DNA from: Bacteroidia bacterium | Lineage (GTDB): Bacteria; Bacteroidota; Bacteroidia; NS11-12g; UBA9320 | Direction: 5' to 3' | Length of the DNA: 7,798 bases | Assembly (NCBI GenBank): GCA_029253325.1 | Contig: JAQWZS010000045.1 | Location: 1 to 7,798, forward strand | In this document: positions 1 through 6,711 of the stretch, in pieces | How positions within the stretch are numbered: the stretch's first letter is position 1 | Layout of the letters: the number at the start of each line of letters is the position of its first letter | The notes under the pieces: generated by a model | What the model saw: the letters and a program-made list of their open reading frames with translations, nothing else | Databases searched by the model: none | Told to the model about the DNA's origin: nothing | Position numbers and translations under genes: made by a program

Positions 1-828
1 TGGCTGTTGAACGCATTGAAACCAGATGTAAAGAGTTCTCTGTGCTATTGGAAAAATATGGTGGAGACTGGAATCAAACGTTTTATACAGTTTTACTTCG
101 TTCATTTGGAATGCCACTAAACCAATTGGCTTTTGAGGAAATTGCTAAAAAAATTCCATAAAAAATCTTAAAACAAAACCATGAATCCATAAATCGAGTT
201 GAGGGGCTCTTATTTGGTGTTGCCGGACTTTTGAATGAAGACTTGGAAGATTCATATTACAGCCTATTAAAAAGAGAGTGGCGTTTTCTAAAATCAAAAT
301 ACCAACTCGACACCATATCAACTCCTTTGAGGTTTGGAAGAACTAGGCCAGGAAACCTTCCTCAAATCAGAATTGCACAATTTTGCTCACTGGTTCACCA
401 TTCACCCGAAATTTTTGAATACGCACTTACCCTGCCAAAAATTAACGATTTAGAAAAACTGTTTATTTTCAATCTCCCCTCTTTTGGGACACACATTATA
501 CGTTTAATAAAAAATCTGTAATAAGAAAAAAAGTAATTTCTAAAACCTTTGTTAACCACTTAATTATAAATGCAATTTCACCCTTCACTTTCTATTATGA
601 AAAAACTAAAGTTTCAGAGAAAACAAGTGTTTCAATTTCATACCTAACACAAATAAGAGCTGAACAAAATTCCAAAATAAAACAATGGGAGTTGATTGGA
701 ATAAAGTGTTCAAATGCTTTAACCTCACAAGGTTTGTTACATTTGTACAAGAATTATTGCAAGAAAAAAAATTGTTTAAATTGCAACTGGGAAAAACGTT
801 TCTATCTCAAAACAATGAAATTAATTAG
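1..828 (+). pseudogene. DUF2851 family protein, broken and 5'-truncated by the window edge
   Basis: This is the C-terminal part (about 275 codons) of a DUF2851 protein, a Bacteroidota-specific family of unknown function; the N-terminal third lies outside the window. Family-like sequence runs across three frames. The first frame opens at base 3 with AVERIE. An in-frame TAA at 159-161 sits between AKKIP and KILKQN, with homology continuing in the same frame through RVEGLLFG and RIAQFCSLVHH. Near 482-486 the homology moves to another frame (WDTHYTF from 485), consistent with one missing T in a T run. Around 784-785 it moves again: after the Cys motif CLNC, the family-like tail QLGKTFLSQ is read from 784 and ends at TAG 826-828. 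The lesions are read directly from the sequence; the family assignment is from memory of the conserved blocks. The copy could be recently inactivated or reflect sequencing errors. The final bases overlap the start of the PspC gene. Confidence 0.85.
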
Positions 829-1030
829 AAATATTGAGCGTTATGCATTTGGAATCTGTTCTATTCTTGGAGAAAAGTTTGGAATCAGGGCCAGCACTAT
901 ACGGCTATATTTTATCTATGTTTCCTTTTTTACGTTTGGGAGTCCTGTTGTTTTATATCTAGCCATTGCATTTTGGTTAAATATCAAACACTACATGGTA
1001 GCACGCAAACATACGCTGTGGGACTTGTAG
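815..1030 (+). CDS. PspC-domain small membrane protein
   Basis: This 71-residue protein matches the short, single-domain PspC family common in Bacteroidota. In proteobacteria PspC is an inner-membrane partner in the phage-shock envelope-stress response; no pspA or pspB is visible here, so the role of this stand-alone form is unknown. The N-terminal half carries the family-like FGICSILGEKFGIRAS stretch (residues 12-27). It is followed by a hydrophobic hairpin or membrane segment at about residues 30-56 (YFIYVSFFTFGSPVVLY) and a short basic tail ending in WDL. I chose ATG 815 because family homology begins there. The reading frame is open much further upstream, but that is DUF2851 sequence joined by a frameshift. 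No clear Shine-Dalgarno site precedes the ATG. An intact DUF2851 gene would overlap this start by 14 bases, implying co-transcription and perhaps translational coupling. Confidence 0.85.
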   Translation: MKLIRNIERYAFGICSILGEKFGIRASTIRLYFIYVSFFTFGSPVVLYLAIAFWLNIKHYMVARKHTLWDL

Positions 1031-1050
1031 TTTAAAAAGTGTACTATTTC

Positions 1051-1090
1051 TTAAGCACTAAAAGGTTTTAGCGTTAATAAACGTTAAGCA
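1051..1090 (+). repeat. Short repeats between PspC and the zinc-ribbon gene
   Basis: The 81-base gap holds several small repeats. CTAAAA and TTTTAG (1058-1071) form an inverted repeat around GG. CGTTAA occurs at 1072-1077 and 1082-1087, ten bases apart or about one helical turn. TTAAGCA occurs at 1051-1057 and 1084-1090. The hairpin is AT-rich and has no T run after it, so it is a poor terminator. The spaced direct repeats would suit a regulator-binding site upstream of the 1112 gene, but at this base composition chance is a real alternative. Confidence 0.3.
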
Positions 1091-1099
1091 TTTGCTGTC

Positions 1100-1107
1100 T
1101 AAATTTG
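1100..1107 (+). promoter_or_regulatory. Possible -7 promoter element of the zinc-ribbon gene
   Basis: TAAATTTG matches the Bacteroidota -7 consensus TAnnTTTG exactly. It ends only four bases before the ATG at 1112, so transcription from it would give an almost leaderless mRNA. No TTTG is seen at the expected -33 distance. The match is exact, but its closeness to the start codon and the missing upstream element keep confidence low. Confidence 0.35.
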
Positions 1108-1111
1108 GACT

Positions 1112-1567
1112 ATGCAACAACAAATAGCGTTATTTAGAACTACAAAAGGATTCCAACAAAACCATAAAACCACAGCACTCAAATGTGCTAATTGCAAACA
1201 AGATTTCTTAGCAAATAGAAAAACTGCTAAATTTTGCAGCAGTTCTTGTAGATCTCAATTTTGGATGACTAAAAACCAAAAAAAGGTTATAACTATTGCT
1301 GTTCCTATTGATATTGACGATGCATACTTAGAAAAAATTAAAGGAATGTTGGAAAACTATAAAGCGAATCCAGATAGCGAAAAAACTTCTCCTTTGAGAT
1401 CGCACCACGAAGAGGTTTTCTCTTCTGAAAAAGAATTAAGAGAATTTATGGCTCAAGCGGGTTTTTCAGACTATAAAGTTCCAAAACACGACATGGGTAT
1501 TTATTATGATGAAGGTTTAACTATAAAAAAGAATGAAGATTCTTTTGAGGTAAGAATATCTGCTTAA
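1112..1567 (+). CDS. Hypothetical protein with N-terminal four-Cys zinc ribbon
   Basis: This 151-residue soluble protein has a clear metal-binding knuckle pair near the N terminus: C25-x2-C28, then C42-x3-C46 (CANC and FCSSSC), with basic and aromatic residues between and after. This pattern is typical of small treble-clef or zinc-ribbon modules in DNA-, RNA- or protein-binding proteins. Residues 58-70 are a short hydrophobic, strand-like stretch. The rest is charged and mixed, with no signal peptide or membrane segment. I do not recognise the family beyond the zinc ribbon and assign no function. The next in-frame Met is residue 52, after the cysteines, so 1112 is the sensible start. The gene converges on the reductase gene with only three bases between the stop codons, leaving no room for a separate terminator. 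Confidence 0.75.
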   Translation: MQQQIALFRTTKGFQQNHKTTALKCANCKQDFLANRKTAKFCSSSCRSQFWMTKNQKKVITIAVPIDIDDAYLEKIKGMLENYKANPDSEKTSPLRSHHEEVFSSEKELREFMAQAGFSDYKVPKHDMGIYYDEGLTIKKNEDSFEVRISA

Positions 1568-1570
1568 ACT

Positions 1571-2647
1571 TTATTCAAAGACTAAATCAACATCATCTGT
1601 TAATGGATGGGCTTGACAGGTTAACACAAAACCTTCTTCAATTTCTGAGTCACTCAGACCTTCTCTCTCGTCCATACTAGCTTTACCTGACCTTAATCTA
1701 GCCCTACACGTAGTACAAACACCCACGGTGCAACTATAAGGTGGGTCCATACCAGCATCTTGAGCTGCCTCCAATATGGTTTGATCGGTCTTTACTGTAA
1801 CTTCTCTATTTTGACCAAAAACCTCAATTTGTATTGTTCTTTCAGAAATTTCTTGATTTTCTACAGGGTGCTCTTCCTCAGCAACTTGATTCTTTGGTGT
1901 TGCTGTGAAGTACTCTGTGTGAATATTGTCGTCTTTTACGCCAATTGATTTTAACCCTTCAACAACGATATCCATCATTGGTCGAGGACCACAAGTGTAG
2001 TAGTGGGCTGTTGGGTAATTTAAACCCAATTCTTTACGGGTGATTTCAGACACCGATTCATGAGTTAGATAACCAGACATTCCTAGCCAATCCGTTTTGG
2101 GATTATCTAAAGAATAAATAACTGAGAATCGCCCACCGTAGGTTTCTGCTAATGAATCTAATTCTTTATTAAAGATGATGTTGTCCTCGTCACGGTTTGC
2201 GTATATCAACAAGCATTTACATTCTGGTAAATTAACTAATGCTGTTTTAATAATGCTTAATAAAGGCGTTATGCCACTTCCTCCTCCCCAAAGAACAATA
2301 TTTTTTGCTTTTTGAGCGTCTTCGCCTAACACAAAAGAACCCAATGGTGGCATTACTTCAAGTTTGTCCCCGACACTAACTTCGTTATTTAAGTAGTTAC
2401 TCATTCTACCCCCATCCACTTTTTTGATTGCTATGGTGATTTTTTCACCTGTAATGGGTGATGAGCACATCGAATAAGACCTTCTAATTTCCTCGTTATT
2501 AACGACAGCACTTACGGTAAGGTACTGCCCAGAATCATAAGAAAATAATGGTGCCATTAACGGAGGAACATCAAGTGTTATGCTAACTGCATGATCTGTC
2601 TGTTTCGTTATTTGAGCTATGGGTATTGAATAAAAACCAGTAGGCAT
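1571..2647 (-). CDS. PaaE-type FAD/NAD(P)H oxidoreductase with C-terminal [2Fe-2S] ferredoxin domain
   Basis: This 358-residue reductase passes electrons from NAD(P)H through FAD to a plant-type [2Fe-2S] cluster and on to an oxygenase, desaturase or similar partner. The FAD-binding barrel spans about residues 1-108, with the flavin motif RRSYS at 55-59. The nucleotide-binding domain follows, with GGGSGITP at 121-128 and CGPRPM at 219-224. After a Glu-rich linker (about 253-270), the ferredoxin domain carries cluster cysteines C306, C311, C314 and C344 in the C-x4-C-x2-C ... C arrangement. Order and length match PaaE/PaaK, the reductase of phenylacetyl-CoA epoxidase. No paaABCD genes are present, so phenylacetate degradation is not supported and the acceptor is unknown. 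It is the last gene of the operon, with its ATG three bases after the asd stop. No terminator follows before the convergent gene. Confidence 0.93.
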   Translation of the reverse strand: MPTGFYSIPIAQITKQTDHAVSITLDVPPLMAPLFSYDSGQYLTVSAVVNNEEIRRSYSMCSSPITGEKITIAIKKVDGGRMSNYLNNEVSVGDKLEVMPPLGSFVLGEDAQKAKNIVLWGGGSGITPLLSIIKTALVNLPECKCLLIYANRDEDNIIFNKELDSLAETYGGRFSVIYSLDNPKTDWLGMSGYLTHESVSEITRKELGLNYPTAHYYTCGPRPMMDIVVEGLKSIGVKDDNIHTEYFTATPKNQVAEEEHPVENQEISERTIQIEVFGQNREVTVKTDQTILEAAQDAGMDPPYSCTVGVCTTCRARLRSGKASMDEREGLSDSEIEEGFVLTCQAHPLTDDVDLVFE

Positions 2648-2650
2648 AAT

Positions 2651-3631
2651 TTATTTTTTTAAAAGTCCTTCTAATATTTCTACTGCATTTGTAGCAGCAC
2701 CTTTACGAAGGTTGTCTGCAACAACCCACATGTTTAATGCTTTTGGTTGAGACTCGTCTCTTCTGAGCCTTCCCACCATGACATCATCCTTATCTTTTGC
2801 AAATAGTGGCATAGGGTATTGATTTTCCTCTTGATTATCTATTAAAACCAAGCCCTCTGTTTCATCCAAAATTCTTCTAACATCACTCATCTCAAAATCG
2901 TTTTCAAACTCCACATTTATCGATTCAGAATGACCTCCCACTACGGGTACCCTTACTGCTGTCGCAGTAATTTGTATTTGAGGAGCATTTAATATTTTTC
3001 GTGTCTCGTGAACAAGCTTCATTTCTTCTTTAGTATAACCGTTACTTAAAAAAACGTCACAATGGGGTATACAGTTTTGATCTATGGGATACAAATATGC
3101 CATGTTAGACGAAACACCTTTATTTCGTTCGTCTTCCATTTGTTGAACTGCGTCCTTACCTGTTCCACTTACCGATTGGTAAGTAGATATCACCAATCTT
3201 TTGATTTTGTATGTTTTGTGTAAACCCGAAAGGGCTAAAACCATCTGAATAGTTGAGCAATTAGGGTTAGCTATTATTTTATTCTCTTTAACGGTATTTT
3301 GATTAACCTGTGGAACAACCAATGGACAGCTTTCATCCATTCTCCAAGCTGAAGAATTATCGATTACTACGGTGTTGTGTTGAGCAAATATTGGGGCCCA
3401 TTCCGATGATATTTGTCCGCCAGCTGAAAAAAGTGCATAGTCTAAATCTAGCTTTATGGCATCTTCGAGCGTTATAAGAGAATACTCTTTTCCTTTGAAG
3501 TTTAAGGTTTTTCCTCTGTTTGAAGCACTAGCAACAAGATGAAGTTCATCAAAGTCTATATTCCTCTCGTTAAGCACTTCAAGCATAGTTCGGCCTACCA
3601 TACCTGTCGCCCCTACAATAGCTAGTTTCAT
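2651..3631 (-). CDS. asd: Aspartate-semialdehyde dehydrogenase
   Basis: This enzyme makes L-aspartate 4-semialdehyde by NADPH-dependent reduction of 4-aspartyl phosphate. It is the branch-point step towards lysine/diaminopimelate, threonine, methionine and isoleucine. The 326 residues match the usual bacterial length. The N-terminal NADP-binding motif is GATGMVG (7-13). The catalytic Cys is C125 in ANPNCST, and the active-site His is H234 in VVGGHSE. SAGGQIS (69-75), YQSVSGTG (151-158) and VGRLRRD near the C terminus are family blocks. No key residue is missing. ATG 3631 overlaps the upstream DAHP synthase stop in an ATGA arrangement, which indicates translational coupling. The paaE-like reductase starts three bases downstream. 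Lysine-sensitive aspartokinase, the usual partner, is not in the window. Confidence 0.97.
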   Translation of the reverse strand: MKLAIVGATGMVGRTMLEVLNERNIDFDELHLVASASNRGKTLNFKGKEYSLITLEDAIKLDLDYALFSAGGQISSEWAPIFAQHNTVVIDNSSAWRMDESCPLVVPQVNQNTVKENKIIANPNCSTIQMVLALSGLHKTYKIKRLVISTYQSVSGTGKDAVQQMEDERNKGVSSNMAYLYPIDQNCIPHCDVFLSNGYTKEEMKLVHETRKILNAPQIQITATAVRVPVVGGHSESINVEFENDFEMSDVRRILDETEGLVLIDNQEENQYPMPLFAKDKDDVMVGRLRRDESQPKALNMWVVADNLRKGAATNAVEILEGLLKK

Positions 3632-4473
3632 ACGGTTTGAGTAAGGGTGTTTAAGTTTAATGTTCGATTAGACAGCTTGGCTTGTTCTCTAATTTTTACT
3701 GTGAACTCCTTCATCGAATTTAAGTACATGCTCTGGAATCCATCTGACAACGCCTCCTCTGGTTCATGATGAACCTCAATCATAACGCCATCAGCTCCTG
3801 CAGCAATTGAGGCTAAGGAAAGGGGGGTGACAAGACTTCGCTTACCCGTTCCTTGACTTGGATCTGCTATCACGGGCAAATGACTTAATTCTTTTACTAG
3901 AGGAATAGCTGCAATATCCATTGTGTTTCTCAGAGAAGTATCAAATGTTCGAATTCCTCGCTCGCATAGTATAACATTTTCATTACCTCCCAACAATATG
4001 TATTCTGCCGCCAACAACCATTCATTAACCGTACTTGACATTCCTCTTTTTAATAAAATTGGTTTGTCCATTTTTCCCAATTCTTTTAAAAACTGATAGT
4101 TCTTGGCATTTCTTGAGCCTACTTGAAAAACATCAGCATAGGGATATGCTTCTTCAATTAGCGTTGTGTCTAAAACTTCCGTTACTATTTTTAAATCGTA
4201 CTTTTTAGAGGCTTCTTTTAACAGTTTTAAACCCTCCTTTTTTAAACCTTGGAATGCATATGGAGAGGTTCTAGGCTTATAGGCTCCTCCTCGCATAAAT
4301 TTAATTCCCAGATCTGAAATACCCTTAGCTATTTCGTCTAACTGTTTTTCTGACTCCACAGCACATGGACCAGCAATCAGACACAATTCTTCTTTACCCA
4401 CAAACTCGTCTCCTATTTTAACGATAGTTTTGTGGTTACTGTGTTGTTTGGAAGCAAGTTTTATATCAAACAT
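3628..4473 (-). CDS. aroF: 3-deoxy-7-phosphoheptulonate (DAHP) synthase, type I-beta, catalytic domain only
   Basis: This enzyme condenses phosphoenolpyruvate with erythrose 4-phosphate, the committed step of the shikimate pathway to aromatic amino acids. The 281 residues form one TIM barrel. Visible family blocks are IAGPCAVES (33-41), RGGAYKPRTSPYAFQG (61-76), the LLKRGMSST phosphate-binding stretch (140-148) and EVHHEPEEALSDG (233-245). By spacing against the well-studied Thermotoga maritima enzyme (Cys102, His272, Glu298, Asp309), the metal ligands align with C37, residue 207, E233 and D244. Residue 207 is Gln (ADPSQGTGKR) where His is expected. There is no N-terminal ferredoxin-like/ACT domain and no fused chorismate mutase, so known types of feedback control appear absent. 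The gene begins 24 bases after the DUF4270 stop and overlaps asd by four bases. A KDO8P synthase is less likely, given the DAHPS-type KPRTSPY block. Confidence 0.93.
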   Translation of the reverse strand: MFDIKLASKQHSNHKTIVKIGDEFVGKEELCLIAGPCAVESEKQLDEIAKGISDLGIKFMRGGAYKPRTSPYAFQGLKKEGLKLLKEASKKYDLKIVTEVLDTTLIEEAYPYADVFQVGSRNAKNYQFLKELGKMDKPILLKRGMSSTVNEWLLAAEYILLGGNENVILCERGIRTFDTSLRNTMDIAAIPLVKELSHLPVIADPSQGTGKRSLVTPLSLASIAAGADGVMIEVHHEPEEALSDGFQSMYLNSMKEFTVKIREQAKLSNRTLNLNTLTQTV

Positions 4474-4497
4474 GACTAAATCTTTAACGAATAATAA

Positions 4498-5859
4498 CTA
4501 ATTCAGTTTTGTATACTTTACACTTAATTTTACTGTTCCAGACATCGCGTCAGAATCTAATATAACTCGATGAGGTGTAATTGGGAAGTCTTTGGGCACA
4601 CTTAGGTAAAACCAATTAAACTCGTTTCTCCCTGTTGAACGGTACGTTTGTTGTAATTGTTGTAAGTATCTGTTAAAATAAAACGTGTAACTGTTTGAGC
4701 CTGCATTATAGTATGATTCCGAAAACCGCACGTCATTAACATCCAAAAAGGAGGTCATTGATTGGTTTAGGTTTGATGTGTCAGGGGTCAACAGCCAAAG
4801 TCTTGGTGCTTGTTCAAAATTTCCATTGAAATTTAATGATGTATCTGGTGAGATTTCAAGTTTAACCTCATTAATAACAATGTTCTCTGAAAGTTTTATA
4901 ATGGAATCTAACTGAGGGACGTCTATTTTTACCTTTGTTCCGCCCAGTGACTGAACATATGTGATATCAAAACGTCCAACCCCTGTCTTTTGCTCTTCAA
5001 TAGCTGGTGTGTGTGTTGTTTCAAAGAAGTTAACTCGTTTTGAGCTCACCCCTAAAGGAATTGCTAGTTGAATAGAGTCTGAGTAAAACAAATCTAAACT
5101 GGATCGGGTATTTAACGCCTCCACGGCAACTATCGCTCCGTCACCAGACACAATAGATCGAGGAATTAACACCAACCCTTTCATTGCTTCAATAAAGTTA
5201 TCATTAGAGCTAAGTGTTGTTTCATCGTAATCTAAAATTTCTTGACCTAATGTGTTGTCGAGCTTAATGGTCATTCTGGGTGAAAGCGTAACAACCTCTC
5301 CGTCAATTTCTCTATTTACGCTATCCAAATCAAATTTACCGATATACTCGCCTACTTTGGGTCCAAGGCTGGGGGTATAGTTGCTAAAATAAATGTCGTC
5401 CGATAAGTCTTCACCCAACTTGTATATATCTATAACCAACTCACTCTCAACATCACCGTAATTTAACTCATAATTCGTAATTCTAGTTCCCTCGTCAACG
5501 GATTGATAAAGGTCAAAGACTAAGTTAAGCTGGGCAGAATCTATCGTATTTCCATTTAAATTGATTCCTGTTTCGGTCAATTGGGGCTGAACAACCAAGC
5601 TTGCCTTACTTTCTCCAAAAACAGGGTCATTAATTATTCCAAGCAAGCTAGAACTTAAGCCGTTAACTGTAAAAGTATCATCCGAAACAGTACGAAAAGA
5701 AAGGTTTCGATACTCTACGTTAATGGCGTTTGCCAAGGACTCGTCACCGATCAAATCCAACCCAATGTTTGTTGATTCTTTTTTACAAGAAAAAACAACT
5801 AACAAAAGAAAGAGGGGTAAATACCCCCTAGTTCTCATATTTGTAAAAAAATTCTTCAC
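4498..5859 (-). CDS. DUF4270 family lipoprotein
   Basis: This 453-residue exported protein resembles DUF4270, a Bacteroidota family of unknown function. The N terminus has a type II signal peptide: basic residues, then a hydrophobic run LPLFLLLVVFS (14-24) and lipobox Cys at C25. The mature end therefore starts CKKESTN, followed by GLDLIG (33-38), which is common near the start of this family. The remainder is rich in beta-prone, Asp/Asn/Ser-containing sequence with no further membrane segment, as expected of an envelope-anchored protein; which membrane cannot be decided. The longest frame starts at GTG 5859, seven bases after the GT5 gene's stop, with an AAGAG about ten bases upstream. ATG at 5838 is a real alternative and would leave an 18-residue signal peptide. 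From memory, DUF4270 genes often sit beside this GT5-like gene in the phylum, which suggests a shared but undefined role. Confidence 0.85.
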   Translation of the reverse strand: MKNFFTNMRTRGYLPLFLLLVVFSCKKESTNIGLDLIGDESLANAINVEYRNLSFRTVSDDTFTVNGLSSSLLGIINDPVFGESKASLVVQPQLTETGINLNGNTIDSAQLNLVFDLYQSVDEGTRITNYELNYGDVESELVIDIYKLGEDLSDDIYFSNYTPSLGPKVGEYIGKFDLDSVNREIDGEVVTLSPRMTIKLDNTLGQEILDYDETTLSSNDNFIEAMKGLVLIPRSIVSGDGAIVAVEALNTRSSLDLFYSDSIQLAIPLGVSSKRVNFFETTHTPAIEEQKTGVGRFDITYVQSLGGTKVKIDVPQLDSIIKLSENIVINEVKLEISPDTSLNFNGNFEQAPRLWLLTPDTSNLNQSMTSFLDVNDVRFSESYYNAGSNSYTFYFNRYLQQLQQTYRSTGRNEFNWFYLSVPKDFPITPHRVILDSDAMSGTVKLSVKYTKLN

Positions 5860-5866
5860 GGAAATA

Positions 5867-6688
5867 TTACTCTTCTGATAACAGGGAGTTGTAAAAATCG
5901 AGATAATTGTCTGCTATTTGATCGTTAGAATGATTCAATATTGGTTTCTCGCACGAATCTAATTTTTGATTCACTTCGTCATCCACAGAATCGCACTTAA
6001 CAACAGCATCTGCGTGCATTATCCCTCCGATATGCATGCTTGAACAGTCTGCCTTCGAAAAAGGCTCCAACTTGTCATCTTCAATATAATTTAAGCTCGC
6101 TTTTCTCATAAAATCCTCTCCAAGATCCTCTTTAAAGTCATTCTCATAAACAGAATAAATAACTTTAGAATTAGAAAAAACAGGCTCGTCTTTGTATAGT
6201 GTCTTTAAATAAAGTGGAATCAAACTGGTCATCCAACCTTGGCAGTGAATAATATCTGGATACCATCCTAATTTCTTTACTGTTTCTAGTGCTCCTTTAC
6301 AAAAAAAGATTGTACGTTCATCGTTGTCAGAGAAAAACTCTTCATTTTCGTCGTTATAAACAAATTTTCGTTGAAAAAAGTCTTCGTTGTCCAAAAAATA
6401 CACTTGCATTTTCGTATTTGGAATAGAAGCAACTTTTATGGTTAACGGGTTATCATTGTCATCAATGGTGATGTTCATACCAGACAACCTCACGACTTCA
6501 TGCAACCTATTTCTTCGCTCATTAATAACACCAAATCGAGGAACTAATATTCTAACCTCATTATCTTTTTCTTGAATTTTTTGTGGAAGATATCGAGCAA
6601 TTTCTGCTAACGGGGTATCTCCATCTAAGAAAGGTCTCATTTCTGAAGAAATAAATAGTATTTTTTTTCTTTCCTGTGTGTTATCCAT
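5867..6688 (-). CDS. Starch/glycogen synthase-like protein, GT5 N-terminal domain only
   Basis: This 273-residue protein corresponds to the GT5 catalytic N-terminal domain of glycogen synthase (GlgA) without the C-terminal GT-B half, against about 470-500 residues for a full GlgA. It starts like GlgA (KKILFISSEMRPF, 8-20) and keeps the fold-level blocks LVPRFGVINERRN (48-60), MQVYFLDNEDFFQR (94-107) and GGIMHADAVV (221-230). The ADP-glucose-binding K-x-G-G site is replaced by FLDGDTPLAE, and the canonical HxHDW segment is degenerate (HCQGWMTSLIPLYL, 148-161). Conventional glycogen synthesis is therefore doubtful; a regulatory, binding or altered-substrate role is possible. I recall short proteins of this type, divergent from panC, as a conserved Bacteroidota arrangement, so I treat it as intact and not as a truncated pseudogene. 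It is the first gene of the operon. Confidence 0.83.
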   Translation of the reverse strand: MDNTQERKKILFISSEMRPFLDGDTPLAEIARYLPQKIQEKDNEVRILVPRFGVINERRNRLHEVVRLSGMNITIDDNDNPLTIKVASIPNTKMQVYFLDNEDFFQRKFVYNDENEEFFSDNDERTIFFCKGALETVKKLGWYPDIIHCQGWMTSLIPLYLKTLYKDEPVFSNSKVIYSVYENDFKEDLGEDFMRKASLNYIEDDKLEPFSKADCSSMHIGGIMHADAVVKCDSVDDEVNQKLDSCEKPILNHSNDQIADNYLDFYNSLLSEE

Positions 6689-6711
6689 AAAATGATTTAT
6701 TTTTTTACAAT

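Noticed and set aside
231..521. A 96-residue frame as an independent gene
   Set aside because: It begins with TTG in the middle of a DUF2851 block whose homology extends upstream past the TAA at 159. It is the middle fragment of the pseudogene.
738..745. TACATTTG as a promoter for the PspC gene
   Set aside because: It matches TAnnTTTG, but it lies inside conserved DUF2851 coding sequence, has no -33 partner and is about 70 bases from the ATG. Chance is a sufficient explanation.
1058..1071. CTAAAA/TTTTAG hairpin as a terminator for the PspC gene
   Set aside because: The stem is six AT-rich pairs with a two-base centre and no T run follows, so it is too weak to call a terminator.
1760..1948. 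Small + strand frame opposite the reductase
   Set aside because: It is antisense to a well-supported gene, has skewed composition and no recognisable features.
5089..5096. TAGATTTG on the - strand as an internal operon promoter
   Set aside because: It matches the -7 consensus but lies deep inside the DUF4270 coding region, over 600 bases from the next start. It is probably a chance match.
6387..6575. Small + strand frame opposite the GT5 gene
   Set aside because: It is a shadow of the real - strand gene, with no start signal or family resemblance.
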